64,000 bases of DNA from the NCBI RefSeq assembly GCF_024703995.1, contig NZ_JAMXQV010000004.1, positions 186,001-250,000 on the forward strand. Direction: 5' to 3'. The notes under the pieces were generated by a model that worked only from the letters and a program-made list of their open reading frames with translations, was not told where the DNA came from and did not search any database. The position numbers were made by a program, and so were the translations under genes. The stretch is from Amycolatopsis iheyensis (lineage in GTDB: Bacteria > Actinomycetota > Actinomycetes > Mycobacteriales > Pseudonocardiaceae). Positions within the stretch are counted from its first letter, which is position 1. Every line of letters begins with the position of its first letter. Below are positions 49,333 to 57,937 of this stretch, one piece after another.

Positions 49333-51444
49333 GTGGACACCACCGGCACCACCTCAGCCCTCCGCGATCGCGCCGAAACGCTCCTGCGAGCACTGGCCGG
49401 CGACTCGGCGAAGCTGCGCGAAGACCAATGGACCGCCATCGAGGCCCTGGTCGCGCAGCGGCGTCGCGCGCTCGTCGTGCAGCGCACCGGCTGGGGCAAG
49501 TCGGCGGTGTACTTCCTGGCCACGGCGCTGCTGCGGGAACAAGGAAGCGGGCCGACGGTCATCGTCTCGCCCCTGCTCGCGTTGATGCGCAACCAGATCT
49601 CGGCGGCGGCGCGCGCCGGGATCCACGCGGCCACCATGAACTCCGCGAACCCGCAGGAGTGGGAGCAGGTCCAGGCCGCCGTGGCGGCCGGCGAGGTCGA
49701 CGTCCTGCTGGTCAGCCCCGAACGGCTGAACAACCCGGACTTCCGCGACAACGTGCTGCCGAAGCTGACCGCGAGCACCGGGCTGCTGGTGGTCGACGAA
49801 GCGCACTGCATCTCCGACTGGGGGCACGACTTCCGGCCGGACTACCGGCGGCTGCGCACGCTGCTGGGCGACCTGCCCGACGGCGTGCCGGTGCTGGCGA
49901 CCACCGCGACGGCGAACGACCGCGTCGTCACCGACGTCGCCGAGCAGCTGGGCCTCGGCACGGGCACCGACACGCTCGTGCTGCGCGGCACCCTCGACCG
50001 GGAGAGCCTGCGGTTGTCGGTGTGCCGGCTGCCGACGTCGCAGGCGCGGCTGGCCTGGCTCGCCGAGCACCTCGCGGAGCTGCCCGGGTCCGGGATCATC
50101 TACTGCCTCACCGTCGCGGCGGCGCACGACGTCGCTTCGCTGCTGAAGGACCGCGGTTACCCGGTGGCGGCCTACACCGGCAAGACCGACCCGGCCGACC
50201 GGCAGGCGGCCGAGGACGACCTGCTCGGCAACCGCGTCAAGGCCCTGGTCGCGACGTCCGCGCTGGGCATGGGGTTCGACAAGCCGGACCTCGGGTTCGT
50301 CGTGCACCTCGGCGCGCCGTCGTCCCCGATCGCCTACTACCAGCAGGTCGGCCGCGCCGGGCGTGGTGTGGAGCGCGCCGACGTCGTGCTGCTGCCCGGC
50401 GAGGAGGACCGCGCGATCTGGGCGTACTTCGGCTCGCTCGCCTTCCCCGACGAGCTGCGGGTGACGCAGGTGCTGAACACGCTCGCCTACGCCGACCGTC
50501 CCCTTTCGACGGCCGCGCTCGAGCCGTCGGTCGAGCTTTCCCGGTCACGGCTGGAAATGGTGCTCAAGGTGCTGGACGTCGACGGCGCGGTGCGGCGCGT
50601 CAAGGGCGGCTGGACGAGCACGGGCGAGGAGTGGGAGTACGACCGCGGGCGGTACAAGCGGGTCGCGGAAGCCCGTGAGCGCGAGCAGGACGCGATGCTC
50701 GGCTACCTCGCGACCGACGGCTGCCGGATGGAGTACCTGCGGCGCCAGCTCGACGATCCCGAGGCGGCGCCGTGCGGGCGGTGTGACAACTGCACCGGTC
50801 AGCACTGGGACACGACGATCGCCGACGACGTCGCCGAAGCGACCCGGGAGCGGTTGCAGCGACCGGGTGTCGAGGTCGCGCCACGCAAGCAGTGGCCGAC
50901 GGGCATGTCCTCTTTGGACGTTCCGGTCTCGGGCCGGATCTCGGCCGACGACCAGGCCGAGCCGGGCCAGGTCCTCGGCCGGCTGACCGACGTCGGCTGG
51001 GGCAACCGGCTGCGCGAGCTCGTCGGCCCGCAGGCCAAGGACGTCGAGGTGCCGGACTCGGTGTTCAAGGCGTGCGTCCAGGTGCTCGCCGGGTGGCAGT
51101 GGGCGCAACGGCCGGTCGCGGTGATCGCCGTCCCGTCGGAGACGCGGCCACAGCTCGTGTACAGCCTCGCGACCCGGCTGGCCGAGATCGGCAAGCTGGA
51201 CTTCCTCGGCGCGCTCGACGCCGAGGGGCCGCCTCCGCGGCAGGCGAACAGCGCGCAACGGCTGGCCGATCTGTGGCGGCGGATGAGCATGCCCGCGGAC
51301 CTGGCCGAAACCCTGCCGGGCGGGCCGATCCTGCTGGTCGACGACGTCATCGACACGGGCTGGACGATGACGCTGGCCGCGCGGCTGCTGCGGCGGGCCG
51401 GCGCGCCCGCGGTGCTGCCGTTCGCGCTGGCGAGCACGGCTTAG
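49333..51444 (+). CDS. RecQ-like ATP-dependent DNA helicase with C-terminal phosphoribosyltransferase-like domain
   Basis: A 703-residue protein. Helicase motifs: QRTGWGKSAVYF (Walker A), SPLLALMRNQ (Ia), VDEAHCISDWGHDFRPDYRRL (DEAH-like II), LATTATAN (III) and QQVGRAGRG (VI). A RecQ-type zinc-binding cysteine cluster, CGRCDNC, lies near residue 480. The C-terminal ~120 residues end with ILLVDDVIDTGWTMTLAARL, the PRPP-binding-like motif of ComF/phosphoribosyltransferase-type proteins. RecQ helicases unwind DNA forks and recombination intermediates. GTG 49333 was chosen; a GTG at 49309 is also in frame. The PRT domain's role is unknown. Confidence 0.85.
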   Translation: MDTTGTTSALRDRAETLLRALAGDSAKLREDQWTAIEALVAQRRRALVVQRTGWGKSAVYFLATALLREQGSGPTVIVSPLLALMRNQISAAARAGIHAATMNSANPQEWEQVQAAVAAGEVDVLLVSPERLNNPDFRDNVLPKLTASTGLLVVDEAHCISDWGHDFRPDYRRLRTLLGDLPDGVPVLATTATANDRVVTDVAEQLGLGTGTDTLVLRGTLDRESLRLSVCRLPTSQARLAWLAEHLAELPGSGIIYCLTVAAAHDVASLLKDRGYPVAAYTGKTDPADRQAAEDDLLGNRVKALVATSALGMGFDKPDLGFVVHLGAPSSPIAYYQQVGRAGRGVERADVVLLPGEEDRAIWAYFGSLAFPDELRVTQVLNTLAYADRPLSTAALEPSVELSRSRLEMVLKVLDVDGAVRRVKGGWTSTGEEWEYDRGRYKRVAEAREREQDAMLGYLATDGCRMEYLRRQLDDPEAAPCGRCDNCTGQHWDTTIADDVAEATRERLQRPGVEVAPRKQWPTGMSSLDVPVSGRISADDQAEPGQVLGRLTDVGWGNRLRELVGPQAKDVEVPDSVFKACVQVLAGWQWAQRPVAVIAVPSETRPQLVYSLATRLAEIGKLDFLGALDAEGPPPRQANSAQRLADLWRRMSMPADLAETLPGGPILLVDDVIDTGWTMTLAARLLRRAGAPAVLPFALASTA

Positions 51445-51529
51445 CGAAACGGAGGACGGTCAGAACCTTTCGGACTGCGAACGAATGTGGCAAAGTCCCG
51501 TTCCACCTTCGGGTGACGTGGAGGCCGCC

Positions 51530-52816
51530 ATGACCGAGTCCACCGTTCAGGCATCCCAGCGGCACCGGCTGCCGGTGCGCAAGCTGTTCGCGGCGAGCGC
51601 GGGCAATGCGCTGGAGTGGTTCGACTGGACGATCTACGCGACGTTCAGCATCTACTTCGCCGGCGCGTTCTTCCCCTCGGGGAACGACACCCTCGCACTG
51701 ATCAACACCTTCGCCACGTACGCGCTCGCGTTCTTCTTCCGGCCGCTCGGCGGCGTCCTGCTCGGGCGCTTCGCCGACACGCGGGGCCGCAAGCCCGCCA
51801 TGATCCTCACCATCCTGCTCATGGCCGGCGGCTCGGTCGCGATCGGACTGCTGCCGACGTTCGCGCAGGTCGGCTGGCTGGCCCCGATCCTGCTGCTGCT
51901 CGCCCGCGTCGCGCAGGGGCTGTCACTCGGCGGCGAGGTGTCGAACGCGTCGGCGTACCTGGGCGAGATCGCGCCGCGCGAGCGCCGCGGCCGGTACTCG
52001 GCGTTCTTCTACATCTCGACCGGGTCGGCCGTGCTGGTCGCGACCGTCCTCGGTTTCGTGCTGGCGCGGACGCTCGACAAGGCCCAGCTCGCGTCGTGGG
52101 GCTGGCGGCTGCCGTTCCTGCTGGGCGGGGTGTTCGGCCTGGTCGGGTTGTGGCTGCGCCGCAGCCTGGCCGAGACCGAGCTGTTCGAGCAGACGAAGGC
52201 GAAGGCACGCAAGCTCGAGCGGCCGTTGCTGACGACGCTGACCCACCACCCCAAGGCCGTCGGCAGGCTCGTCGGCTTCACGATGCTCTCGACCCTTTGC
52301 TACTACACGTTCTTCAGCGCGCTGACGTCCTTCGCGGTGAAGAACCGGCACGCCGACGCGGACGCCGTGTTCCTCGCGCTGTCGGTCGGCACGGCGTTGT
52401 TCATCGCGCTGCAGTACCCGATGGGCGCGCTGGCGGACAAAGCCGGGCGGAAGCCGCAGCTGCTCGTCTGGTCCGGGGCGACCGCCGTGGTCGTGGTGCC
52501 ACTGTCCACTTTGATCGGGCCGAACCTCGGCGGCCTGCTCGTGGTGTTCTGCGTCGGGCTCGGGTTGTACACCGCGATGACGTCGATCGCGCCGGCGATC
52601 ATGAGCGAGCTGTTCCCCACCGAACTGCGCGGGCTCGGGATCGGGGCCTGGTACAACCTGACCGTCGCGGTGTTCGGCGGGACCGCGCCGCTGCTCATCA
52701 CCGTCTTCGGCGCGGTCTCGCCGACGCTCTACTTCTGGTACGTCGCCGCGGGTGCGGCGATCGCGTTCTTCGTGATCCTCACGCTCCCGGAGACCAAGGG
52801 CAGCGAGCTGCGGTAA
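51530..52816 (+). CDS. MFS transporter, metabolite:H+ symporter (MHS) type
   Basis: A 428-residue membrane protein with 12 hydrophobic segments. The MHS marker AGNALEWFDWTIYATFSIYFA covers helix 1, followed by PLGGVLLGRFADTRGRKPAM (motif A) and LARVAQGLSLGGEVSNASAY. Members import alpha-ketoglutarate, shikimate, proline/betaine or other organic acids with protons. ATG 51530 has a GGAGGCCGCC ribosome-binding site. It lies 85 bases after the helicase stop and 69 before argS. The substrate is not predictable from this alone. Confidence 0.87.
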   Translation: MTESTVQASQRHRLPVRKLFAASAGNALEWFDWTIYATFSIYFAGAFFPSGNDTLALINTFATYALAFFFRPLGGVLLGRFADTRGRKPAMILTILLMAGGSVAIGLLPTFAQVGWLAPILLLLARVAQGLSLGGEVSNASAYLGEIAPRERRGRYSAFFYISTGSAVLVATVLGFVLARTLDKAQLASWGWRLPFLLGGVFGLVGLWLRRSLAETELFEQTKAKARKLERPLLTTLTHHPKAVGRLVGFTMLSTLCYYTFFSALTSFAVKNRHADADAVFLALSVGTALFIALQYPMGALADKAGRKPQLLVWSGATAVVVVPLSTLIGPNLGGLLVVFCVGLGLYTAMTSIAPAIMSELFPTELRGLGIGAWYNLTVAVFGGTAPLLITVFGAVSPTLYFWYVAAGAAIAFFVILTLPETKGSELR

Positions 52817-52885
52817 ACCCTTCGTCGCCGGCCGGTCACGCTCGCTACGCTGCGTGCTCCGAGACCGAGTCGAAGGAGGGACACC

Positions 52886-54610
52886 GTGCAGCAAGCCGCC
52901 GACGTTACCGAGGAGCTGGCGCGCCGCGTGGTCGCCGCCGCCGGCACGGCATTGGGCGTCGAACTGACGCCGGAGCAGGCGCTGATCCAGGCGTCGCCCC
53001 GCGAAGGTGTCGACTACCAGGGCAATCTCGCGATGAGCCTGGGCAAGCGGCTCGGCCGCCCACCGCGTGAAGTCGCCGCGGCCATCGCCGAGGCGCTGGC
53101 ACTCGACGGCATCGCCGATCCTCCCGAAGTCGCCGGGCCGGGGTTCCTCAACTTCGCGCTGCGCAAGGAATGGCTCCAGACGCGCGCCGGCGCGCTGCTC
53201 GGCGATCCGCGGCTGGGCGTGCCGGAAGCCGTCGAGCCGCGGCGGATCGCGCTCGACTACAGCAGCCCGAACGTGGCGAAGGAAATGCACGTCGGGCACC
53301 TGCGCTCGTCGGTGATCGGCGACGCGCTCGTCCGGCTGCTGCGCTTCGCCGGGCACGAAGTGCTGCCGCACAACCACCTCGGCGACTGGGGTACGCCGTT
53401 CGGGATGCTCATCGAGCAGCTCGCCGATCTCCCGGCCGGGCACCGCGCGATCGCCGACCTCGACGCCTTCTACCGTGAAGCCCGCCGCAAGTTCGACAGC
53501 GACGAAGCGTTCGCGACTCGCGCACGCGAGCGCGTCGTGCTGCTGCAGAGCGGGGACGCCGCGACGCTCGCCGTCTGGCAGGAGCTCGTCGACGAGTCGA
53601 CCCGGCACTTCGACGAGGTCTACGCGCTCCTCGGGATCTCGTTGACCGACAAGGACATCTACGGCGAAAGCTTCTACAACCCATACCTCGCCGACGTCGT
53701 CGACGAGCTCGAAAAGGCGGGCCTCACCGAGGTCAGCGACGGCGCCGTCTGCGTGTTCCCCGAAGGGTTCCGCAACCGCGAGGGCGACCGGCTGCCGCTG
53801 ATCGTCCGCAAGCGCGACGGTGGTTACGGGTACGCAGCGACCGACCTGGCGACCGTCCGGTACTGGACCGCCGAGCGCGGCGCCACCGACCTGCTCTACG
53901 TCGTCGGGACGCCGCAGGCGCAGCACTTCGCGATGCTGTTCGCCGCGTGCCGCGAAGCGGGCTGGCTGAGCGCGCACGCCGAGCACGTCGGCTTCGGCAC
54001 GGTGCTGGGCGCCGACGGCAAGACCATGCGGACCCGGGCCGGCGCGACGGTGAAGCTGGTCGACCTGCTCACCGAGGCCGTGACGCAGGCCGCCGCGGTC
54101 GTCGCCGAACGCAGTGAGCTCGACGCGGCGGGGCAGGCGGAGGTCGCCCGGGCCGTGGGCATCGGCGCGGTCAAGTACGCCGACCTGTCCGGCGACCGCG
54201 AACGCGACTACGTCTTCGCGTGGGACCGGATGCTCGCGAAGGAGGGCAACACCTCGGTGTACCTCCAGTACGCGCACGCGCGGACGCAGTCGATCCTGCG
54301 CAAGGCGGGTGGGCTGCCCGACGGCACCGAGATCACGTTGGAAGCGCCGGCCGAACGGGCGTTGGCGCTGAAGCTGCTGAGGTTCGGCGAAGCGCTGAAG
54401 GCCGCGACGGCCGCGTACGCGCCGCACAAGCTCTGTACGTACCTGTACGAGACGGCGGTCGCGTTTTCCCGGTTCTTCGAGGAGTGTCCGGTCCTGAAAG
54501 CGTCTTCACCGGCGTTGCGCGCGTCGCGGCTGAGGTTGACTACGCTGACGTCGCACACGCTCGCGCTCGGGCTCTCGCTGCTCGGCATCGCAGCGCCCGA
54601 CCAGCTCTAG
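52886..54610 (+). CDS. argS: Arginyl-tRNA synthetase
   Basis: A 574-residue class I aminoacyl-tRNA synthetase. The HIGH motif reads HVGHLRSSVIGDAL at about residue 132, preceded by YSSPNVAKEM. The N-terminal Add1-type domain (~1-90) binds tRNA. The central GYGYAATDLATVRYW and the DALR anticodon-binding domain at the C-terminus (ASRLRLTTLTSHTLALGL) are in place. The KMSKS-equivalent region is not obvious, as in many ArgRS. GTG 52886 follows AAGGAGGG. A PPOX gene begins 11 bases after its stop. Confidence 0.95.
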   Translation: MQQAADVTEELARRVVAAAGTALGVELTPEQALIQASPREGVDYQGNLAMSLGKRLGRPPREVAAAIAEALALDGIADPPEVAGPGFLNFALRKEWLQTRAGALLGDPRLGVPEAVEPRRIALDYSSPNVAKEMHVGHLRSSVIGDALVRLLRFAGHEVLPHNHLGDWGTPFGMLIEQLADLPAGHRAIADLDAFYREARRKFDSDEAFATRARERVVLLQSGDAATLAVWQELVDESTRHFDEVYALLGISLTDKDIYGESFYNPYLADVVDELEKAGLTEVSDGAVCVFPEGFRNREGDRLPLIVRKRDGGYGYAATDLATVRYWTAERGATDLLYVVGTPQAQHFAMLFAACREAGWLSAHAEHVGFGTVLGADGKTMRTRAGATVKLVDLLTEAVTQAAAVVAERSELDAAGQAEVARAVGIGAVKYADLSGDRERDYVFAWDRMLAKEGNTSVYLQYAHARTQSILRKAGGLPDGTEITLEAPAERALALKLLRFGEALKAATAAYAPHKLCTYLYETAVAFSRFFEECPVLKASSPALRASRLRLTTLTSHTLALGLSLLGIAAPDQL

Positions 54611-54621
54611 CGGAGATCACC

Positions 54622-55008
54622 TTGGAACTACCCGGCGACCTGCTCACGCTGCTGCGCGAGCCCAGCCTCTGCTTCCTGTCCACCCTCATGCCGGACGGCT
54701 CGCCGCAGCTCACCCAGACCTGGGTGGACACCGACGGCACGCACATCCTCGTCAACACCGTGGTGGGGCACCAGAAGCAGCGCAACCTCGAGCGTGACCC
54801 GCGGGTGGCGCTCAACGTCGCCGACCGCGAGCGGCCTTCGCGCTACTACGCGATCCGCGGGCAGGTCATCGACGCGACCGAGGACGGCGCCGTCGAGCAC
54901 ATCGAGAAGCTGGCGCAGCGCTACCTCGGCGGGCCCTACCCCTGGTGGGGCGGTCGCGACCAGACGCGGCTGCTGCTCACGATCAAAGCGGATCGGATCG
55001 CGTCGTGA
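54622..55008 (+). CDS. PPOX-class F420-dependent oxidoreductase
   Basis: A 128-residue split-barrel protein starting at TTG 54622 with GGAG 7 bases upstream; no ATG or GTG is suitably placed. LLREPSLCFLSTLMPDGSPQLTQTWVD and the KQRNLERDPRVALNV segment, then WWGGRDQTRLLLTIKADRI, fit the FDOR-A/PPOX family in which mycobacterial members bind F420. Substrates are unknown. Its stop overlaps the GTG of the next gene and it follows argS by 11 bases, so it may be expressed with argS. Confidence 0.83.
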   Translation: MELPGDLLTLLREPSLCFLSTLMPDGSPQLTQTWVDTDGTHILVNTVVGHQKQRNLERDPRVALNVADRERPSRYYAIRGQVIDATEDGAVEHIEKLAQRYLGGPYPWWGGRDQTRLLLTIKADRIAS

Positions 55009-55289
55009 TCATCATCGCCGGCTGGCTCGCCGTCGCTCCGGAAGGGCGCGACGCGTATCTCGCGGGGTGCTCCGAGGCCGTCCGGCTCGCGCGCGAGGCG
55101 CCCGGCTGCCTCGAGTACGCGCTGGGCGCCGACCTTCTCGACCCCGGCCGGATCACCGTGTACGAGCGCTGGGAGTCCGATGAGGACCTCGAGCGCTTCC
55201 GCGGGTCCGGGCCGTCGGACGAGCAGGCGGTGCAGATCCTCGACGCGTCGGTCGCGCGCTACCGGATTTCGGCGGTCGAGGCGCCGTGA
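55005..55289 (+). CDS. Antibiotic-biosynthesis-monooxygenase (ABM) domain protein
   Basis: A 94-residue dimeric ferredoxin-like protein. The start VIIIAGWLAVAPEGRDAYLAG and EAPGCLEYALGADLLDPGRITVYERWESDEDLERF match the ABM fold, used by cofactor-free monooxygenases and by proteins that only bind ligands. GTG 55005 overlaps the PPOX stop (GTGA), so the two are translationally coupled. Its 3' end overlaps the convergent TetR gene by 31 bases. Confidence 0.83.
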   Translation: MIIIAGWLAVAPEGRDAYLAGCSEAVRLAREAPGCLEYALGADLLDPGRITVYERWESDEDLERFRGSGPSDEQAVQILDASVARYRISAVEAP

Positions 55290-55858
55290 CCCGCTAGCAG
55301 CTCCACCAGTTCGCCGGCCAGGCCGCGGTTGACCGGCTCTCGCGTGGCGAGCAGCCGGTACCAGAGCGTGCCGAACACGACGTCGATCACCGTGCCGGGC
55401 CGGACGCCCGCGGGCAGTTCGCCGCGTTCGCGGGCGCGGTCGACGATGACGCCGAGCGCTTCGCGGCGGCGGTTGAGGAAGTCTTCGCGGAAGCGGCGGC
55501 CGAACTCCGGGTCGATCTGCGCCTGCGCCATCAGCGCGCGCAGCGGGTCCGCGACCTGCGACTGTTCCCCCAGCTCGAACGTGCTGCCCAGGAAGTGCGC
55601 GAGGTCCGCGCGGAAGGACCCCTCGTCGGGGATCGGGACGTAGAGGTCCGCCTTCGTCGCGAGCGCGTCGAGCAGGACGTCCGCCTTCGACGACCACCAG
55701 CGGTAGATCGTCTGCTTGCCGACGCCCGAGCGCGCGGCGATGCCTTCGACGGTCAGCGCGCCGTACCCCGCCTCCCCGACCAGTTCGACGGTGGCGGTGA
55801 GGATCGCCAGCCGGCTCTGCTCACTGCGCTTGCGGCCGGGACGGGACTGGTCGGTCAT
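55259..55858 (-). CDS. TetR-family regulator
   Basis: A 199-residue repressor starting at ATG 55858. The helix-turn-helix is YGALTVEGIAARSGVGKQTIYRWWSSKADVL at residues ~33-63, and the ligand domain has the TetR_C_11-like pattern (RRFREDFLNRRREAL). It is divergent from the SDR gene, with TTCGAA-rich inverted repeats between them, so the SDR is its likely target. Upstream in-frame starts at up to 56266 would run across the SDR gene and were not used. Confidence 0.87.
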   Translation of the reverse strand: MTDQSRPGRKRSEQSRLAILTATVELVGEAGYGALTVEGIAARSGVGKQTIYRWWSSKADVLLDALATKADLYVPIPDEGSFRADLAHFLGSTFELGEQSQVADPLRALMAQAQIDPEFGRRFREDFLNRRREALGVIVDRARERGELPAGVRPGTVIDVVFGTLWYRLLATREPVNRGLAGELVELLAGHGASTAEIR

Positions 55859-55878
55859 GGGATCCGATGGTAGCGTCA

Positions 55879-55908
55879 ATTTCGAAACGAGACGTACCGG
55901 TTCGAAAT
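55879..55908. promoter_or_regulatory. TetR operator-like inverted repeat at the SDR promoter
   Basis: Arms ATTTCGAAAC (55879-55888) and GGTTCGAAAT (55899-55908) are complementary except one position, and each contains TTCGAA. They lie between the TetR start at 55858 and the SDR start. Confidence 0.6.
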
Positions 55909-55918
55909 GGGGAACAAG

Positions 55919-56632
55919 ATGAGCATCGCTCTCGTCGCCGGCGGCACGTCGGGCATCGGCCTGGCGACCGCGCGGCGGCTGCACGCGCAGGGCTACGACG
56001 TCCACGTCACCGGGCGCGGCAAGGAGCGCCTCGACGACGTCGCGTCGAGCGACCCTTCGCTGACGGGTCACCAGGCCGACGGCGGTGACGCCGCGGCGAT
56101 GGCCGCGCTCGCGTCGTCGTTGGGGACGGTCGACGTGCTGGTGGTGAGCCTGTCCGGGGCCGAAGGCATGGGACCGATCGATTCGCTGGACTTCGCGATG
56201 CTGCGGCGGGCGTTCGACGCGAAGTTCTGGGCGCACCTGACGACGATCCAGGCGGTGCTGCCGCACCTGGCGGCCGACGGGTCGATCACGCTGCTCGGCG
56301 CGATCAGCGCGCGGGCCGCCATGCCGGGGACGGCGGGCATCGCCGCGCTCAACGCGGCGGTCGAGGCGCTGGTCAAGCCACTCGCGGTGGAGCTGGCGCC
56401 GCGGCGGGTGAACGCGGTTTCGCCGGGCGTGGTGGACACGGCGTGGTGGAGCGGCTTCCCGGAGGAGATGCGGGAGGGCTTCTTCGCCCAGACGGCGGCT
56501 TCGATCCCGTCCCGCCGCGTGGCGACGGCGGACGACGTGGCGGAGGTGGTCGCGTTGGCGGCAACGAACCGCAACCTGAGCGGCACAGTCCTCGAAGCCG
56601 ACGGCGGCGCCCGCCTGGTCTCGCTGGGCTGA
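55919..56632 (+). CDS. Short-chain dehydrogenase/reductase
   Basis: A 237-residue SDR. The Rossmann motif is IALVAGGTSGIGLATARRL near residue 3 and LSGAEGMGPI replaces the usual NNAG stretch. The expected YxxxK active site is not obvious: the region reads GTAGIAALNAAVEAL, where the tyrosine and lysine are absent or changed, and a NAVSPGVVDTAWW motif follows. So it may be a divergent or non-classical SDR. ATG 55919 has GGGGA at a good distance; ATG 55907 would lie in the operator. Confidence 0.78.
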   Translation: MSIALVAGGTSGIGLATARRLHAQGYDVHVTGRGKERLDDVASSDPSLTGHQADGGDAAAMAALASSLGTVDVLVVSLSGAEGMGPIDSLDFAMLRRAFDAKFWAHLTTIQAVLPHLAADGSITLLGAISARAAMPGTAGIAALNAAVEALVKPLAVELAPRRVNAVSPGVVDTAWWSGFPEEMREGFFAQTAASIPSRRVATADDVAEVVALAATNRNLSGTVLEADGGARLVSLG

Positions 56633-56820
56633 CGTGCGCGAAGGGGCATCACGCGTGCTTGCGGGGGCATCTCCTGTGTCTGGAGAGGCATCACGTGTGA
56701 TGGGAGGGGCATCACTCGTGATCAGGCGGACGACACGCTGATGCCCGGCTGATCACGCGAGACGCCCGGGCAATCACGCGTGATGCCCCTCCCCGCACGC
56801 GTGATGCCTCTTTGCGCACG
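56633..56820. repeat. Palindromic repeat cluster between SDR and proB
   Basis: A 188-base block built from units such as GGGGCATCACGCGTG and TGATCACGCG. Outer arms at 56633-56658 and 56795-56820 pair with a few mismatches and internal copies of ATCACGCGTGAT and ATCACTCGTGAT repeat within. It lies between the convergent ends of the SDR gene and proB, and could end transcription from both sides. It is unlike the CCCAATGTGGCG palindromes. Confidence 0.78.
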
Positions 56821-56827
56821 GGCTGGG

Positions 56828-57937
56828 TCAGCGGCGGAGGGGGACCAGGTCGTCGGCGTGGACCACCTCTCGGCGTTGTTCGGCCGGGAGTTCGGGGGTT
56901 GAGCGGCCGATCAGGTCCGGGAGCTCCGTCGCGTCGAAGGCCACCACTCCGCGGGCCACCGGGCGGTCCTTCGTGTCCACCAGGTCGACCACGTCGCCCG
57001 CCTGGAACTCGCCCTCCACGCCCGTGATGCCCGCGGCCAGCAGGGACCTGCGGCGGCGGACCACCGCGGTCACCGCTCCGTCGTCCAGGCGGAGCTTGCC
57101 GGTCGTGTCCGCCGCGTAGCCGAGCCAGAAGCGGCGGGCCGACAGGCGGGTGTCCGCCGGGGCGAACGCGGTGCCGGGGGACGCGGTGGTCAGGGCCGCG
57201 GCCGCTTCCGAAGCCGCCGCCAGGAGGACCGGGATGCCCGCGCCCGCCGCCGTGCGGGCGGCCGCCAGCTTCGACACCATGCCGCCCGTGCCGAGGCCGG
57301 AGCTGGACATGCCGACCGAGATGCCGTCCACATCGGACTCCGAGAGGACTTCGGTGAGCTTGCGGGTGGCGCCGTCGCGGGGGTCTCCGTCGTACAGGCC
57401 GTCCACATCGGACAGCAGGATCAACGCGTCCGCGCCGATCAGGTGAGCCACCAACGCCGCCAGGCGGTCGTTGTCGCCGAAGCGGATCTCTTCCGTGGCC
57501 ACCGTGTCGTTCTCGTTGACCACCGGCACCGCGCCGAGCGCCAGCAGCCGCGAGAACGTCCGCTGCGCGTTGCGGTAGTGCGACCGGCGGACGACGTCGT
57601 CGGAGGTCAGCAGCACCTGGCCGACCGTCAGCGAAAACCGGCCGAACGACTCCGCGTACGCGTGCGCCAGCTGCAGCTGTCCCACGCTCGCCGCCGCCTG
57701 CTGCGTCGCGAGGTCCTTCGGGCGCTTGCCCAGCGAAAGCGGGGCGAGGCCGGCGCCGATCGCACCCGAGGACACCAGCACGATCTGCGTGTCCCGGGCG
57801 ACGCGCTCGGCGATCGCGTCGACCAGGGCGTCCAGGCGCGCGACGTCGAGCCCGCTGCCCGCGGTGGTCAGGGCCGACGAGCCGACCTTGACGACCAGCC
57901 GCCGGCCGGCGGCGATGGCCTCCCGGGTGCCGCTCAC
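56828..57937 (-). CDS. proB: Glutamate 5-kinase
   Basis: A 369-residue enzyme that phosphorylates glutamate in proline synthesis. The amino-acid kinase domain starts [22 protein letters not shown] and has [14 protein letters not shown] and [24 protein letters not shown]. The C-terminal PUA domain (residues ~280-369) includes [24 protein letters not shown] 57937 overlaps the obg stop. The next step enzyme, proA, is not next to it in this window, unlike many genomes. Confidence 0.93.
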   Translation of the reverse strand: MSGTREAIAAGRRLVVKVGSSALTTAGSGLDVARLDALVDAIAERVARDTQIVLVSSGAIGAGLAPLSLGKRPKDLATQQAAASVGQLQLAHAYAESFGRFSLTVGQVLLTSDDVVRRSHYRNAQRTFSRLLALGAVPVVNENDTVATEEIRFGDNDRLAALVAHLIGADALILLSDVDGLYDGDPRDGATRKLTEVLSESDVDGISVGMSSSGLGTGGMVSKLAAARTAAGAGIPVLLAAASEAAAALTTASPGTAFAPADTRLSARRFWLGYAADTTGKLRLDDGAVTAVVRRRRSLLAAGITGVEGEFQAGDVVDLVDTKDRPVARGVVAFDATELPDLIGRSTPELPAEQRREVVHADDLVPLRR

